Source: an uncultured Christensenella sp.
GTDB lineage: Bacteria > Bacillota > Clostridia > Christensenellales > UBA3700
Assembly: GCA_910584035.1 (NCBI GenBank)
Contig: CAJTZR010000001.1
Location: 34,295-98,294, forward strand
Direction: 5' to 3'
Length of the DNA stretch: 64,000 bases
Each line of letters begins with the position of its first letter. Position 1 is the first letter of the stretch. Shown here piece by piece: positions 26,313 through 35,198 of the stretch. The notes under the pieces are model-generated. The model made no database searches. It was given only the letters and a program-made list of their open reading frames with translations, and had not been told where the DNA came from. The position numbers and the translations under genes were made by a program.

Positions 26313-27203
26313 TTAAGATTTCCTTGTGCGATAATCATTTGCAGTCATTAAATAATGCTCTTTAAATTTACGGCAAAAATATCCCACGTTTTCAAAACCA
26401 GTTTCCAAAGCAATACTAGTAATTGTTTTATCTGTAGATAAAAGTAAATCCGCAGCACGAGCAAGTCGGTATTGTATTAAATAGGATATTGGGGAAATGT
26501 TGATTCCTTTTTGAAAAACTTGCAAAGCACTATTTTTGCTTATATAAACAGCGGAAGCAATATCGGATAAAGTGATATTTTTATTGTAATTTGAATGAAT
26601 AAATTGCATCATAATTTGTAGTTGGGAGCGGTGTAAGTTTTCACGACTTTTTGGTTGGTATTCCGATTTTAATTGAATATTATCATAAAAAATTTTCCAT
26701 AATTCAAATAAATTTATTAGAGTTTCAAATTCAAAAGAGCCATTTTGATTTTGAAGCTCAAATATTTTTTTAAGAGTGTTTAAAATGTTATTTTGCCATT
26801 CTATATGTGGACTGAGTATTTGAAATGATATGTTCGAATCTAAAATGGGCTTAACATATTTAGTAATAATTCTACTTTGTGCTTCACCAAAAACACGAGT
26901 TGCAAATACTATATTTGGCATTAAATTATTATCTTTAGCCTCATAGCGGTGCAGAACGCCACTATTTACAAATAAGCCATATCCTTTTGAAAGAACAAAT
27001 TTTTCAGTACCAATATAACAATCTACACTGCCGTTTTGAACATAAATAATCTCAATTTCTGGATGCCAATGCCACGTAATACAATGGAAATCAAATTCCC
27101 ATACATTTTCTAAAAAATAGTAGAATGGAAAATCTGAACTAACATTTGGTAATTTTTCTTGGTAAGATTCATCTGTTATTGTTTTTAAAGTTTGCTTTAT
27201 CAT
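26313..27203 (-). CDS. AraC-family transcriptional regulator
   Basis: A 296-residue regulator with an N-terminal cupin-like sensing domain (CITWHWHPEIEIIYVQNG near residues 40-57) and two C-terminal helix-turn-helix units (SDIASAVYISKNSALQVF, then ITSIALETGFENVGYFCRKF). The second matches the AraC signature, including YFCRKFKEHY. The ATG at 27203 is chosen because AGAGGTG lies seven bases upstream; a longer frame starting at 27251 has no such site. It is transcribed divergently from the DUF1349/acetyltransferase pair, with two 14-bp direct repeats between them that are good candidate binding sites. Control of a sugar-related response is likely by family. Confidence 0.9.
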   Translation of the reverse strand: MIKQTLKTITDESYQEKLPNVSSDFPFYYFLENVWEFDFHCITWHWHPEIEIIYVQNGSVDCYIGTEKFVLSKGYGLFVNSGVLHRYEAKDNNLMPNIVFATRVFGEAQSRIITKYVKPILDSNISFQILSPHIEWQNNILNTLKKIFELQNQNGSFEFETLINLFELWKIFYDNIQLKSEYQPKSRENLHRSQLQIMMQFIHSNYNKNITLSDIASAVYISKNSALQVFQKGINISPISYLIQYRLARAADLLLSTDKTITSIALETGFENVGYFCRKFKEHYLMTANDYRTRKS

Positions 27204-27213
27204 ATAACACCTC

Positions 27214-27279
27214 TTTGTGATATAATACCATATATTAATGATATATTGCAATAATTATTGTATATTTTGTGATATAATA
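27214..27279. promoter_or_regulatory. Paired 14-bp direct repeats in the AraC divergent region
   Basis: TTTGTGATATAATA occurs exactly at 27214-27227 and 27266-27279, 52 bases apart (about five helical turns) in the same orientation, a typical AraC-family arrangement. The second copy also supplies a TATAAT -10 for the rightward gene, whose -35 is poor, consistent with activation. Confidence 0.5.
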
Positions 27280-27328
27280 TAGTTACCAATCATTGCAATG
27301 AACATAAAATTAACTTGGAGGACAAAAA

Positions 27329-27922
27329 ATGCAATTTAAATGGCTTAATGAAAGTAGAATTAAAAATAAAGACAACAATTCTATAGAAATTTATGCATCA
27401 GCTAAAAGCGATTTTTTTTGTGGCGGAGATATAACAATTCAAGAAGGTGCTTTGCCTAATAACATATGTAATGCACCATATTACTATACTGAAATTGTAG
27501 GTGATTTTATTATGCGTGTAAAAGTATCGCTAGACTTTAAAAGTACATATGATGCTTCAGCTGTTATGGTAATGAAAGATATTGAAAACTGGGGAAAATT
27601 TTGTTTTGAACAAACTGACTTTGATACTCACGCAGTTGTTAGTGTAGTTACTCGTAATAACATTTCTGATGATGCTAATGGCTGTAATATTCAAACTGAT
27701 AATGTTTGGTTGCAAGTTTGTAGAAATGGTAATGCATTTGCTTTTCATTATTCTGTAGACGGAGTAAATTATTATATGTCACGATTTTTTTATTTAAACG
27801 CTGATAATGTGGTAAAAGTTGGGCTTGTTGCTCAATCACCTATAGGTGACGGCGGTAAAAGAATATTTGAAGAATTAAGTATACAATATAAAACAGTAAA
27901 AAATATAAGAGTAGGAAAATAA
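27329..27922 (+). CDS. DUF1349 (concanavalin-like) protein
   Basis: A 197-residue cytoplasmic beta-sandwich protein. It matches the DUF1349 pattern: KSDFFCGG near residue 27, an aromatic YYYTEIVGDF strand, repeated DASAVMV and NWGKFCFEQ strands, and the late RFFYL and KVGLVAQSP segments. The family is laminin-G/concanavalin-like and is often found near carbohydrate genes; no catalytic activity is established that I can state. GGAGG precedes the ATG. It sits under the divergent AraC regulator and is probably co-transcribed with the acetyltransferase 9 bases downstream. Confidence 0.85.
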   Translation: MQFKWLNESRIKNKDNNSIEIYASAKSDFFCGGDITIQEGALPNNICNAPYYYTEIVGDFIMRVKVSLDFKSTYDASAVMVMKDIENWGKFCFEQTDFDTHAVVSVVTRNNISDDANGCNIQTDNVWLQVCRNGNAFAFHYSVDGVNYYMSRFFYLNADNVVKVGLVAQSPIGDGGKRIFEELSIQYKTVKNIRVGK

Positions 27923-27931
27923 GGAGGAATT

Positions 27932-28507
27932 ATGACTGATTGGGAAAAGATGCTTGAGGGTATTCCTTATGATGATAGAGAACAACAACTAGAAGACCGC
28001 AGATTAGTTGCAAAACAACTTTTTAGGGAGTACAATAAAACAACTGAAGAAGATATGGAAAAAAGAAATGAAATAATGAAAAAGCTTTTTCGTAGTGTAG
28101 GTGAAAATGTGTTTATTGAACCCGATTTTATTTGCGAATTTGGTTGTAACATTACTTTTGGAAACAATGTTTTTATAAATTTTGGTTGCATAATTTTTGA
28201 TTGTGGTGAAGTAACGATTGGTGATAATGTTATGTTTGGACCACGAGTGGGAATTTACACAACAAATCACGCACTAGACGCTAAAGAACGAGTTAATAAT
28301 GTTTGTATATCTAAACCTATAACTATAGGTAAACGAGTATGGCTTGGAGCTGATGTAAAGATTGTTCAAGGTGTAACTATTGGCGATGATAGTGTAATTG
28401 GTGCAGGTAGCGTTGTCACAAAAAGTATTCCATCTGGGGTAGTTGCCGTAGGCAATCCGTGCCGTGTAATAAGAAAAATAACAGATAAAGATAAATTGAC
28501 ACAATAA
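27932..28507 (+). CDS. Maltose/galactoside-type sugar O-acetyltransferase
   Basis: A 191-residue left-handed beta-helix acetyltransferase of the LacA/Maa group, which uses acetyl-CoA to acetylate sugars. An N-terminal helical cap (to about residue 60) precedes hexapeptide repeats, the TTNHALDA loop carrying the catalytic His, and the C-terminal GAGSVVTKSIPSGVVAVGNP segment typical of the family. AAGGAGG precedes the ATG. It lies directly after the DUF1349 gene, pointing to a small AraC-controlled sugar-modification operon. The acceptor sugar is unknown. Confidence 0.92.
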   Translation: MTDWEKMLEGIPYDDREQQLEDRRLVAKQLFREYNKTTEEDMEKRNEIMKKLFRSVGENVFIEPDFICEFGCNITFGNNVFINFGCIIFDCGEVTIGDNVMFGPRVGIYTTNHALDAKERVNNVCISKPITIGKRVWLGADVKIVQGVTIGDDSVIGAGSVVTKSIPSGVVAVGNPCRVIRKITDKDKLTQ

Positions 28508-28532
28508 AAAAGAGGGCAAATGCCCTCTTTTT
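28508..28532 (+). terminator. Intrinsic terminator after the acetyltransferase
   Basis: AGAGGGCA (28511-28518), loop AA, TGCCCTCT (28521-28528) with flanking A and T runs. Confidence 0.92.
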
Positions 28533-28789
28533 TATAATGCAAAATTATTTATTTCATTTAATTCTACACCAATTCAAATACGCTTGTTTTAATTAGTCCA
28601 AATTAATTCCATATTTCATCATATTTTTAAACAACTTCATTATTTTTGAAATAGTTTTAATATCATTATTAGCTGTATTGTGTATTAATTGATTAACTCA
28701 TTTTCAATAATAAACTATTTATATATTTATTAATTTAAAAGTTATTGTATGTATTGTTTTAAATCAATTGTGCTATTAAAAAAGCCTTT

Positions 28790-29740
28790 TTATATTTTTG
28801 CTAAATTCTTGTACATATTTTTAATAAGCGGATTCATAATTGACCAAAATAAAGTTCCAGCCTTAATATAACAAAATACTTCATTCCAAAGAGCATAAAA
28901 AGCACATTTTATATTGCAATTTTTGCTTGCACCATATTTTTGTATATATGTTTTTCTTAGATTGAATTTTTTGCCACCCATATTATCAAGTTGAAACAAA
29001 TCATATTCTCTATCTGCAAACATTGAATTAAGTGGGTCAATTATTCCAGTAATATTATAATCTTTATCAACCATAATATTTGTAATATTTAAATCGCCGT
29101 GAATCAAACAAGCTGTTGATACTTTTTCAGAAAAGATTGTATCAAATTTATCCCAAGCAAGACGCATAATTTCTATAATCTTTTTGTGCAATTTGCCTTC
29201 TTGAAACAATTGCTCAGATGTATCATAAATTGCTTTTGCAAAAGGTTTGTAATAGTCAAGCCAGTTATCACAATTAGGATTTTGAGTGTCGCCAAATTTA
29301 GTATTTGTGCATAAATGAATTTCGTGAAGAGCAGTTGTAACTTGTTCTGCAAACTTATTTTTTCGCTTTGCTCCCATAAATAGTATTTTAAAAACATTAA
29401 AGGCACTTTGTCCGCCTATTAACTCCATACCATAACAATCTAATGGAATCAATTCATTTGCTTTTCTTTCAAATAAAATTTTTGGAATTTTAACAGAGCA
29501 ATTTTTTGCAAGTAAATTCAAATCAAAACATTCTTTATCACACATATTTTCTGCACGCAAAAATTTAATTACAATAGATTTACCCTCAAGCTCAACTAAA
29601 AAGGCTTTTCCAAACGACCCGCCACCAATATATTTAATATTTTTAGCAACTTGTCCATATTTTTCTTCAACAATACTTTTAATATAATTAATCGCATCAT
29701 TGTTATCTAATTCTTTTGCCTCAATTCTTTCAATAACCAT
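28790..29740 (-). CDS. APH/choline-kinase-like phosphotransferase
   Basis: A 316-residue protein-kinase-fold small-molecule kinase. A glycine-rich start (GGGSFGKAFLVE), the invariant Lys in IVIKFLRAEN, the Brenner motif HGDLNITNI and the metal-binding IDPLNS (equivalent of IDW/IDD) are present in order. It is longer than typical resistance APH proteins and closer to fructosamine, homoserine or choline kinase-like members, so it should not be called an antibiotic-resistance gene from this evidence. The ATG at 29740 follows AAGGGAGA. It lies downstream of the M24 peptidase on the same strand with about 40 bases between. Confidence 0.85.
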   Translation of the reverse strand: MVIERIEAKELDNNDAINYIKSIVEEKYGQVAKNIKYIGGGSFGKAFLVELEGKSIVIKFLRAENMCDKECFDLNLLAKNCSVKIPKILFERKANELIPLDCYGMELIGGQSAFNVFKILFMGAKRKNKFAEQVTTALHEIHLCTNTKFGDTQNPNCDNWLDYYKPFAKAIYDTSEQLFQEGKLHKKIIEIMRLAWDKFDTIFSEKVSTACLIHGDLNITNIMVDKDYNITGIIDPLNSMFADREYDLFQLDNMGGKKFNLRKTYIQKYGASKNCNIKCAFYALWNEVFCYIKAGTLFWSIMNPLIKNMYKNLAKI

Positions 29741-29779
29741 TCTTTTCTCCCTTAATAATGGTATAACCATCTTTAAATT

Positions 29780-30469
29780 TTATAATTCTTTTAATTTGTT
29801 ATTATAAAAATAATAAATACTTTCTTTTTTAAAGCCATATTCCAAACCTTTCTTTGCAATATGCGGTTCAAATGTAAAATATTCAACTTCGCTTAACTTG
29901 CTTTTATTACCTTTTTTAATATATATCCTGTCGTTTTTATGTTTTTCTATGGAATGACCTAAATTTTTATTAAAATCTAAATTAACATATCCATTAGTTG
30001 TAATGTAATCATTCATTAAAAAATATAAATCTTGGAAAGTTGTATTAGGTGTAGCAAGTGTTAACAATTTGTTGTGTAATTTGTTCTCCATAATTAATCC
30101 GTCTTTCCACTCAAGATTTTTAATGCTATTTAAATCTTGCACTACCAAACCATTTTCAATAATAATTGTTTCAGCATAATCACCCCAAACATTGCCAACT
30201 TGAGGACTTAAATCAACAGTTAGAATATCATTACTTTCAATTCGCTTTTGTGACGTCTTATATTTTTTACCAGGTATAGATAATTTTGTTTCTTTGCCAG
30301 AAAATATGAAAGCTCCAATATTCCAATACCAAAAAGAGCTAGCACCTAGCGATAACATTTTATTCTCCGCCATTTCCCTTATTTCAACCAAGCTCATACC
30401 AACTTTAGTATTAGATTTTATAAATTGCATAGTCAGCTTCGCAATTTGTTGAACATCAGCATTATTCAT
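29780..30469 (-). CDS. M24-family (pita-bread) metallopeptidase-like protein
   Basis: A 229-residue protein comprising only the catalytic creatinase/aminopeptidase P-type domain. Expected metal ligands are visible in order: Asp in VDLSPQ, Asp in GDYAET, His in LGHSIEKH, and Glu in FEPH; the final Glu is less certain because the C-terminus is short. It lacks the N-terminal domain of aminopeptidase P and is close in size to methionine aminopeptidase, but the GHSIEKH segment fits the Xaa-Pro group better. GAGG precedes the ATG. It is co-transcribed with the APH-like kinase. Confidence 0.82.
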   Translation of the reverse strand: MNNADVQQIAKLTMQFIKSNTKVGMSLVEIREMAENKMLSLGASSFWYWNIGAFIFSGKETKLSIPGKKYKTSQKRIESNDILTVDLSPQVGNVWGDYAETIIIENGLVVQDLNSIKNLEWKDGLIMENKLHNKLLTLATPNTTFQDLYFLMNDYITTNGYVNLDFNKNLGHSIEKHKNDRIYIKKGNKSKLSEVEYFTFEPHIAKKGLEYGFKKESIYYFYNNKLKEL

Positions 30470-30538
30470 ATATCCTCGTAGTATTTGTAAATATCATTTT
30501 TACCTTATATTGTTTGGTTTTTAAATATTATCATATTT

Positions 30539-30567
30539 ATATTATCAAAAAATATTTGTTTTGTCAA
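30539..30567 (-). promoter_or_regulatory. Promoter of the M24/APH operon
   Basis: On the minus strand TTGACA (30567-30562) and TAATAT (30544-30539) are separated by 17 bases, about 70 bases before the start codon. Confidence 0.7.
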
Positions 30568-30900
30568 TAATGACTGTTTTTTGACAATTGTTAATAATAT
30601 TTAGGCGTCAAAGCATTTTTTTGCCAAAAAATCGTTTCAGTGTAGAATTATGGTCTATCTTTAATGTGAATACTTGTGAGAAAGTGTGAGATATCTACAT
30701 TTTGTGGAAAAAATTATAATAATATAAGATAATTTTGTTTTGTTATGTCTAATACCTAAATAATTCAAATAAATTGTTGGTTAAAAAAATATTGAAATTT
30801 TAATGCGTAATTTTATGCACTTTAGGCGTAAATTGATAATGTATTTTTGGGAGTTATTATTGTGCTACATATATAAAAAAATAAATATATAGTAATAGTC
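30568..30900. other. AT-rich region between divergent operons
   Basis: No gene, element or conserved RNA recognised. Confidence 0.5.
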
Positions 30901-30929
30901 TTGATTTTTGTACTTATTTATGTTATAAT
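30901..30929 (+). promoter_or_regulatory. Promoter of the polysaccharide locus
   Basis: TTGATT (30901-30906), 17-base spacer, TATAAT (30924-30929). This is the only strong promoter I see ahead of about 22 kb of co-oriented genes. A palindrome TTGCTAGCAA (30949-30958) lies just after the start site. Confidence 0.65.
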
Positions 30930-30975
30930 AAATTGATTTTTAATGTGGTTGCTAGCAAGTATTAAAACTAATATT

Positions 30976-31004
30976 AAAAAAGTTAACGAAAATGCAACTT
31001 TTTT
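30976..31004 (+). terminator. Leader hairpin, possible attenuator
   Basis: AAAAAAGTT (30976-30984) pairs with AACTTTTTT (30996-31004) between the promoter and the first glycosyltransferase. The shape fits a weak intrinsic terminator that an antitermination factor could control. Confidence 0.4.
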
Positions 31005-31055
31005 GAGTTCAATAAACTATTGCTACAACTTACAAAAAATAATTTAGGAGAGATT

Positions 31056-31988
31056 ATGAATAATAAAGTTAGCATAATTGTTCCATCATACAAAAGAACA
31101 AAAGATTTGTTTTCAAGAGCAATTGAGTCTTTGTTGAATCAAAGTTACGAAAATATAGAAGTTGTTGTGGTAGATGATAATGCAAAACCAGAGCATATTG
31201 ATTACAGAATTGCATTGCAAGAATATATTGAAACGCTAAACAATGATAAAATTATTTATATACAGAATCAAGAAAATTTGGGTGGGGCTTTATCAAGAAA
31301 TGTAGGTATTGAAAAGGCAACTGGCGAATATATAACTTTTTTAGATGATGATGATAGATATTTAGAGAATAAAGTTAAAAATCAGCTTGAATATATGTCA
31401 AATAATGATTTGGAAATGAGTTTCACAAATATAGTTATTTGCAATGGCGATGATAAAGTTGTGGATTATCGTGAACATAGCAAAATAAAAAGTTTTGATA
31501 ATGACTATCTTTTAAGATATCATATGACAAGGCAAATTACTGCAACAAATACTTTTATGTACAAAAAAGAGGCAATAATTAAGATTGGATGTTTTGTAAA
31601 AGTACCAGTTGGGCAAGAATTTTATTTGATGACAAATACTATAAAAGGTAATTTGAAAATTGGCTATGCAAATTTTAATGATGTAATTTTGTATAGGCAA
31701 GGGCAAGAATGTATTAGTAATGGTTCTAACAAAATAAATGGTGAGAAAAGCGTTTATGCTTTTAAGAAATCTCATTTTGATAAATTAACTTTTAGTGAAA
31801 GAAAATTTGTACGATTTAGACATAGTGCAGTTATGGCAGTTATACATATTAGACAAAAACATTATTTTAAAGCAATTGGCAGAATGATTATGGGATTTTT
31901 TATTTCTCCGATAAATTGTTTTAAAGAAGCGTATAATATGGCAATCGGAAACAAAAAAAATGTAAAACAAGTTCAATTGAAAGGATGA
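31056..31988 (+). CDS. GT2-family glycosyltransferase
   Basis: A 310-residue GT-A fold transferase. It opens with VSIIVPSYKR, has the nucleotide-binding VVVVDDN strand, and TFLDDDDRY supplies the DxD metal site near residue 100. A C-terminal amphipathic region suggests membrane association. The ATG at 31056 follows AGGAGAG; the frame could begin at TTG 31020 but without a ribosome binding site. First gene of the polysaccharide locus; donor and acceptor unknown. Confidence 0.9.
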   Translation: MNNKVSIIVPSYKRTKDLFSRAIESLLNQSYENIEVVVVDDNAKPEHIDYRIALQEYIETLNNDKIIYIQNQENLGGALSRNVGIEKATGEYITFLDDDDRYLENKVKNQLEYMSNNDLEMSFTNIVICNGDDKVVDYREHSKIKSFDNDYLLRYHMTRQITATNTFMYKKEAIIKIGCFVKVPVGQEFYLMTNTIKGNLKIGYANFNDVILYRQGQECISNGSNKINGEKSVYAFKKSHFDKLTFSERKFVRFRHSAVMAVIHIRQKHYFKAIGRMIMGFFISPINCFKEAYNMAIGNKKNVKQVQLKG

Positions 31989-31994
31989 TTAAAT

Positions 31995-33164
31995 ATGAAA
32001 ATAGCTGTGTTCGGGTTAGGTTATGTTGGATTGTCAATAGCAACTTTATTGGCTGAAAGACACAAAGTTGTGGCGTGCGATGTTGTGGCAGAGAAGGTTG
32101 ATAAAGTCAATAAACGGTTGACTGTTATATCTGATGAATATATTGAAAAATATTTCAAAGAAAAAAAATTGGATTTGACAGCTACAACTGATTACAAATC
32201 TGCAATTGATGGAGCAACTTTTGCTATTATTGCAGTGCCAACTAATTATGACCCTAATCAAAATTATTTTGACACAAGTTTGGTTGATGAAGTTATTAAT
32301 AATATTTTAAATGTTAACAAAGAAATTTGTATTGTTATCAAATCAACTATTCCTGTTGGTTATACACAAAAAATAAAAAATAAATATAATTATAATAAAA
32401 TATTTTTTGCTCCAGAATTTTTGAGAGAAGGCAAAGCTCTATATGACAATCTATATCCTTCAAGAATTGTCATAGGAAGTAATTTAGAAGAAGCAAAAAT
32501 ATTTGCTAATCTACTATTAGAAGCAAGTTTAAAAGATGATATTGAAGTTATTTATACTGGAGCTACTGAAGCAGAAGCAATTAAGTTGTTTGCAAACACT
32601 TATCTTGCTATGAGAGTTGCGTTTTTTAATGAGTTAGATACTTATGCAGAATTAAAAGGACTTGATAGTGAAGCAATAATTAAAGGAATTTGCCTTGACC
32701 CAAGAATTGGTAAAGGTTATAACAATCCAAGCTTTGGTTATGGTGGATATTGCTTGCCTAAAGATACCAAGCAGTTGCTTGCTAACTTTGATAATGTGCC
32801 AAATAATATAATAACTGCTATTGTTGAAGCAAATAGGACTAGAAAAGACCATATTGCGGAAATTATAGCAAATAGAAAACCAAATATAGTTGGGATATAT
32901 AGACTTACTATGAAAGCTAATAGTGATAACTTTAGACATTCATCTGTACAAGGTATTATTAGAAGACTAGATGAAAAGGGTGTAAAAGTTATAATTTATG
33001 AGCCTACATTGGATGCGGATAATTTTTTTGGCAATCAAATAGTAAACGATTTGGAACAATTTAAAAAATTGTCGGACATAATTTTATGTAATAGAAAATC
33101 AACAAAGTTAGGTGATGTAGCTAATAAGATATATACAAGAGATTTGTTTGGTAAGGATGAGTAA
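31995..33164 (+). CDS. ugd: UDP-glucose 6-dehydrogenase
   Basis: Oxidises UDP-glucose twice to UDP-glucuronate using NAD. The Rossmann start AVFGLGYVGLS, the KSTIPVGYT segment (near 115) and the catalytic Cys253 in GGYCLPKDT are intact. At 389 residues it matches the short E. coli/HasB-type enzyme. Its position in the locus predicts glucuronic acid (or a derivative) in the polymer. GDP-mannose dehydrogenase is the alternative within the superfamily, but length and motifs favour UDP-glucose. Confidence 0.92.
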   Translation: MKIAVFGLGYVGLSIATLLAERHKVVACDVVAEKVDKVNKRLTVISDEYIEKYFKEKKLDLTATTDYKSAIDGATFAIIAVPTNYDPNQNYFDTSLVDEVINNILNVNKEICIVIKSTIPVGYTQKIKNKYNYNKIFFAPEFLREGKALYDNLYPSRIVIGSNLEEAKIFANLLLEASLKDDIEVIYTGATEAEAIKLFANTYLAMRVAFFNELDTYAELKGLDSEAIIKGICLDPRIGKGYNNPSFGYGGYCLPKDTKQLLANFDNVPNNIITAIVEANRTRKDHIAEIIANRKPNIVGIYRLTMKANSDNFRHSSVQGIIRRLDEKGVKVIIYEPTLDADNFFGNQIVNDLEQFKKLSDIILCNRKSTKLGDVANKIYTRDLFGKDE

Positions 33165-33211
33165 ATAGTAACTTTATTTGCTTTCCTATTAATACAAAAT
33201 GGAGAAATATA

Positions 33212-33976
33212 ATGAAAGTTGAAGTTTTGGTAGCAACTATGAATCAACAAGATTTTTCTTTGATAAAAAAAATGAATTTGCATAGTGATGTAGTAATAGC
33301 AAATCAAAGTGACACTTATGATTATCAAGAAGAATTAAGTGATAATTTTAGCTACAAAATGATTACTACTGCACAACGAGGTGTTGGGAAGAATAGAAAT
33401 ACTGCATTGTTATATTCAACTGGTGATATTTTAATATTTGCTGACGATGATGTTTTATATATGGATAATTATGCAGATATAATTGCAAACGCTTTTCAGA
33501 AAAATAAACGAGCAGATGTTATTATGTTTAATTTAACTGAAGAAAGTGGTAGAAAAATGATAAAAAAGCATCATAAAGTTGGATTTTTTAATGCAATGCG
33601 ATATGGAGCGGTAAGAATAGCGGTAAGAAAAGAATCATTGGATAAATCAAATATTTGGTTCTCAACATTATATGGTGGTGGTGCTAAATATTCTTGCGGT
33701 GAAGATTCTTTATTCATAAGAGAATGTTTGAAAAAAGGACTTAAAATTTATGCAATACCAGATGTAATTGCTGGACTTCTTAATGATAGAGAAAGCACTT
33801 GGAATACTGGTGATTTGCAGAAACAAGCATATGACAAAGGAATATGGCTAAAAAATGCTTACCCTAAGTTATGTTATTTACTTAAATATATGTTTGCATA
33901 TAAGATGAAAAAACTTGAATTTTCATATAGAAAAACTTTAAAACAAATTAAAAAAGGTATTAAAGATTTTAAATAG
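33212..33976 (+). CDS. Glycosyltransferase, GT2-like (short form)
   Basis: A 254-residue GT-A protein beginning VEVLVATMNQ, with the metal site in LIFADDDVLYMD and a C-terminal basic tail. It lacks the long C-terminal region of usual GT2 enzymes. GGAGA precedes the ATG. The substrate is unknown; it lies between ugd and the EpsG-like polymerase. Confidence 0.82.
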   Translation: MKVEVLVATMNQQDFSLIKKMNLHSDVVIANQSDTYDYQEELSDNFSYKMITTAQRGVGKNRNTALLYSTGDILIFADDDVLYMDNYADIIANAFQKNKRADVIMFNLTEESGRKMIKKHHKVGFFNAMRYGAVRIAVRKESLDKSNIWFSTLYGGGAKYSCGEDSLFIRECLKKGLKIYAIPDVIAGLLNDRESTWNTGDLQKQAYDKGIWLKNAYPKLCYLLKYMFAYKMKKLEFSYRKTLKQIKKGIKDFK

Positions 33977-34035
33977 TAAACTTTTGTTTTAAATATTGAC
34001 TTTGAGATATTGTTAATGAATTATTAAGAGGTATT

Positions 34036-35184
34036 ATGGTTTTATATTTAGGGATTTTTGGATTACTTGCGATTTTATCCTATAAAGAATTATTCAACAA
34101 GTTTTCATCCCAATGGAAAAAGAGCGTTTTGATTGTTATATCGTGTTTGTATATATTGTTGTCTACGATTTATCGTGGACCAATGGGCGATTTTTCAGAA
34201 TATCAAAAAGAATTTATAAATACAAATGCTTCTCATCTATTTACTATAACTTCAAATCGATTTGAGTATTTATATGAAGTATTAAGTGTTTTTGTTAGGT
34301 TTCTAACCCCATCGTATGCGGTGTTTAGAATGGTTACAGCAATAATAGTGATTGCATTATGGTATAAAGTATATACTTATGAAGGAAACAATTGCTTCAA
34401 TAAATATCCTATAACAATTTTACTAGTTGTGTGGGCATTAACATTTGGTAATATTTTTATTGGTCGTAGTACTATAGCCGTTGCATTGTGTATGTATAGT
34501 TTAAAGTATATTCATAGAAAAAATATATTTGCTTTTTTGCTCTGCACATTGATAGCATTTGGTTTTCATAGAATGGCAATAGTTTGGATACCTGCATATT
34601 TGATTTATAATTTCAAAAATGCTAATAAATTTTTGATAGTGTTTATAATTTTAGCTATGTGTTTGACACAATATATGCCCGATATAGTCTTAGCTGGTAG
34701 TAAAATATTTGGACCATCTATTTCTAATAGGATTGCTGCTTATGTTAATCGAGGATTAGATAATACTTATGGTATGTCTGGTAGTAGAATTTTTTCAACA
34801 ATTAAAGCTATGGCAAATATGGTTTTTTTGATTGCTTTATTTGTATTTACATATTATACAAGTTATTCAACAAATATTTTGAAGAAAGATAATGAACAAT
34901 CTATAAAAATAGCTCAATCACATTTTTTTGTTGGTACATTTAACTTGTATTTGATGGGGGCTTTGTTGTATGTTATTGCTTTGAGTACGTCTATGGCTTT
35001 GACACGTGCGGCATTGCCATATACAGCTTTGCAATATATATTGTTGCCACATGTTTTTGAGAGTAAAACAATCCAAACAAAATTTGATAAATTTATTGTT
35101 TTTGTGGTGTTTATAGTGTACTTATTATTAAGATTGATTTTAACTATCTTAGGTTCAGGATATTTGCCATTTTTAGCAATATAA
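34036..35184 (+). CDS. EpsG/Wzy-like polysaccharide polymerase
   Basis: A 382-residue integral membrane protein with about 10 helices. It matches the EpsG family layout: an early YRGPMGDFSEYQ loop (the conserved G-D-xx-Y region), a central GRSTIAVALCMYSLKY helix, and an AFGFHRMAIVWIP stretch with the conserved His. EpsG proteins polymerise repeat units outside the membrane. With a Wzx-like flippase downstream, a Wzx/Wzy pathway is predicted. GAGGT precedes the ATG. Confidence 0.85.
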   Translation: MVLYLGIFGLLAILSYKELFNKFSSQWKKSVLIVISCLYILLSTIYRGPMGDFSEYQKEFINTNASHLFTITSNRFEYLYEVLSVFVRFLTPSYAVFRMVTAIIVIALWYKVYTYEGNNCFNKYPITILLVVWALTFGNIFIGRSTIAVALCMYSLKYIHRKNIFAFLLCTLIAFGFHRMAIVWIPAYLIYNFKNANKFLIVFIILAMCLTQYMPDIVLAGSKIFGPSISNRIAAYVNRGLDNTYGMSGSRIFSTIKAMANMVFLIALFVFTYYTSYSTNILKKDNEQSIKIAQSHFFVGTFNLYLMGALLYVIALSTSMALTRAALPYTALQYILLPHVFESKTIQTKFDKFIVFVVFIVYLLLRLILTILGSGYLPFLAI

Positions 35185-35198
35185 AAGAGAGGTTGTTA

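Noticed and set aside
28790..29740. Antibiotic-resistance (aminoglycoside phosphotransferase) call
   Set aside because: Only generic kinase-fold motifs are present and the length and sequence fit broader APH-like metabolite kinases; resistance is not supported.
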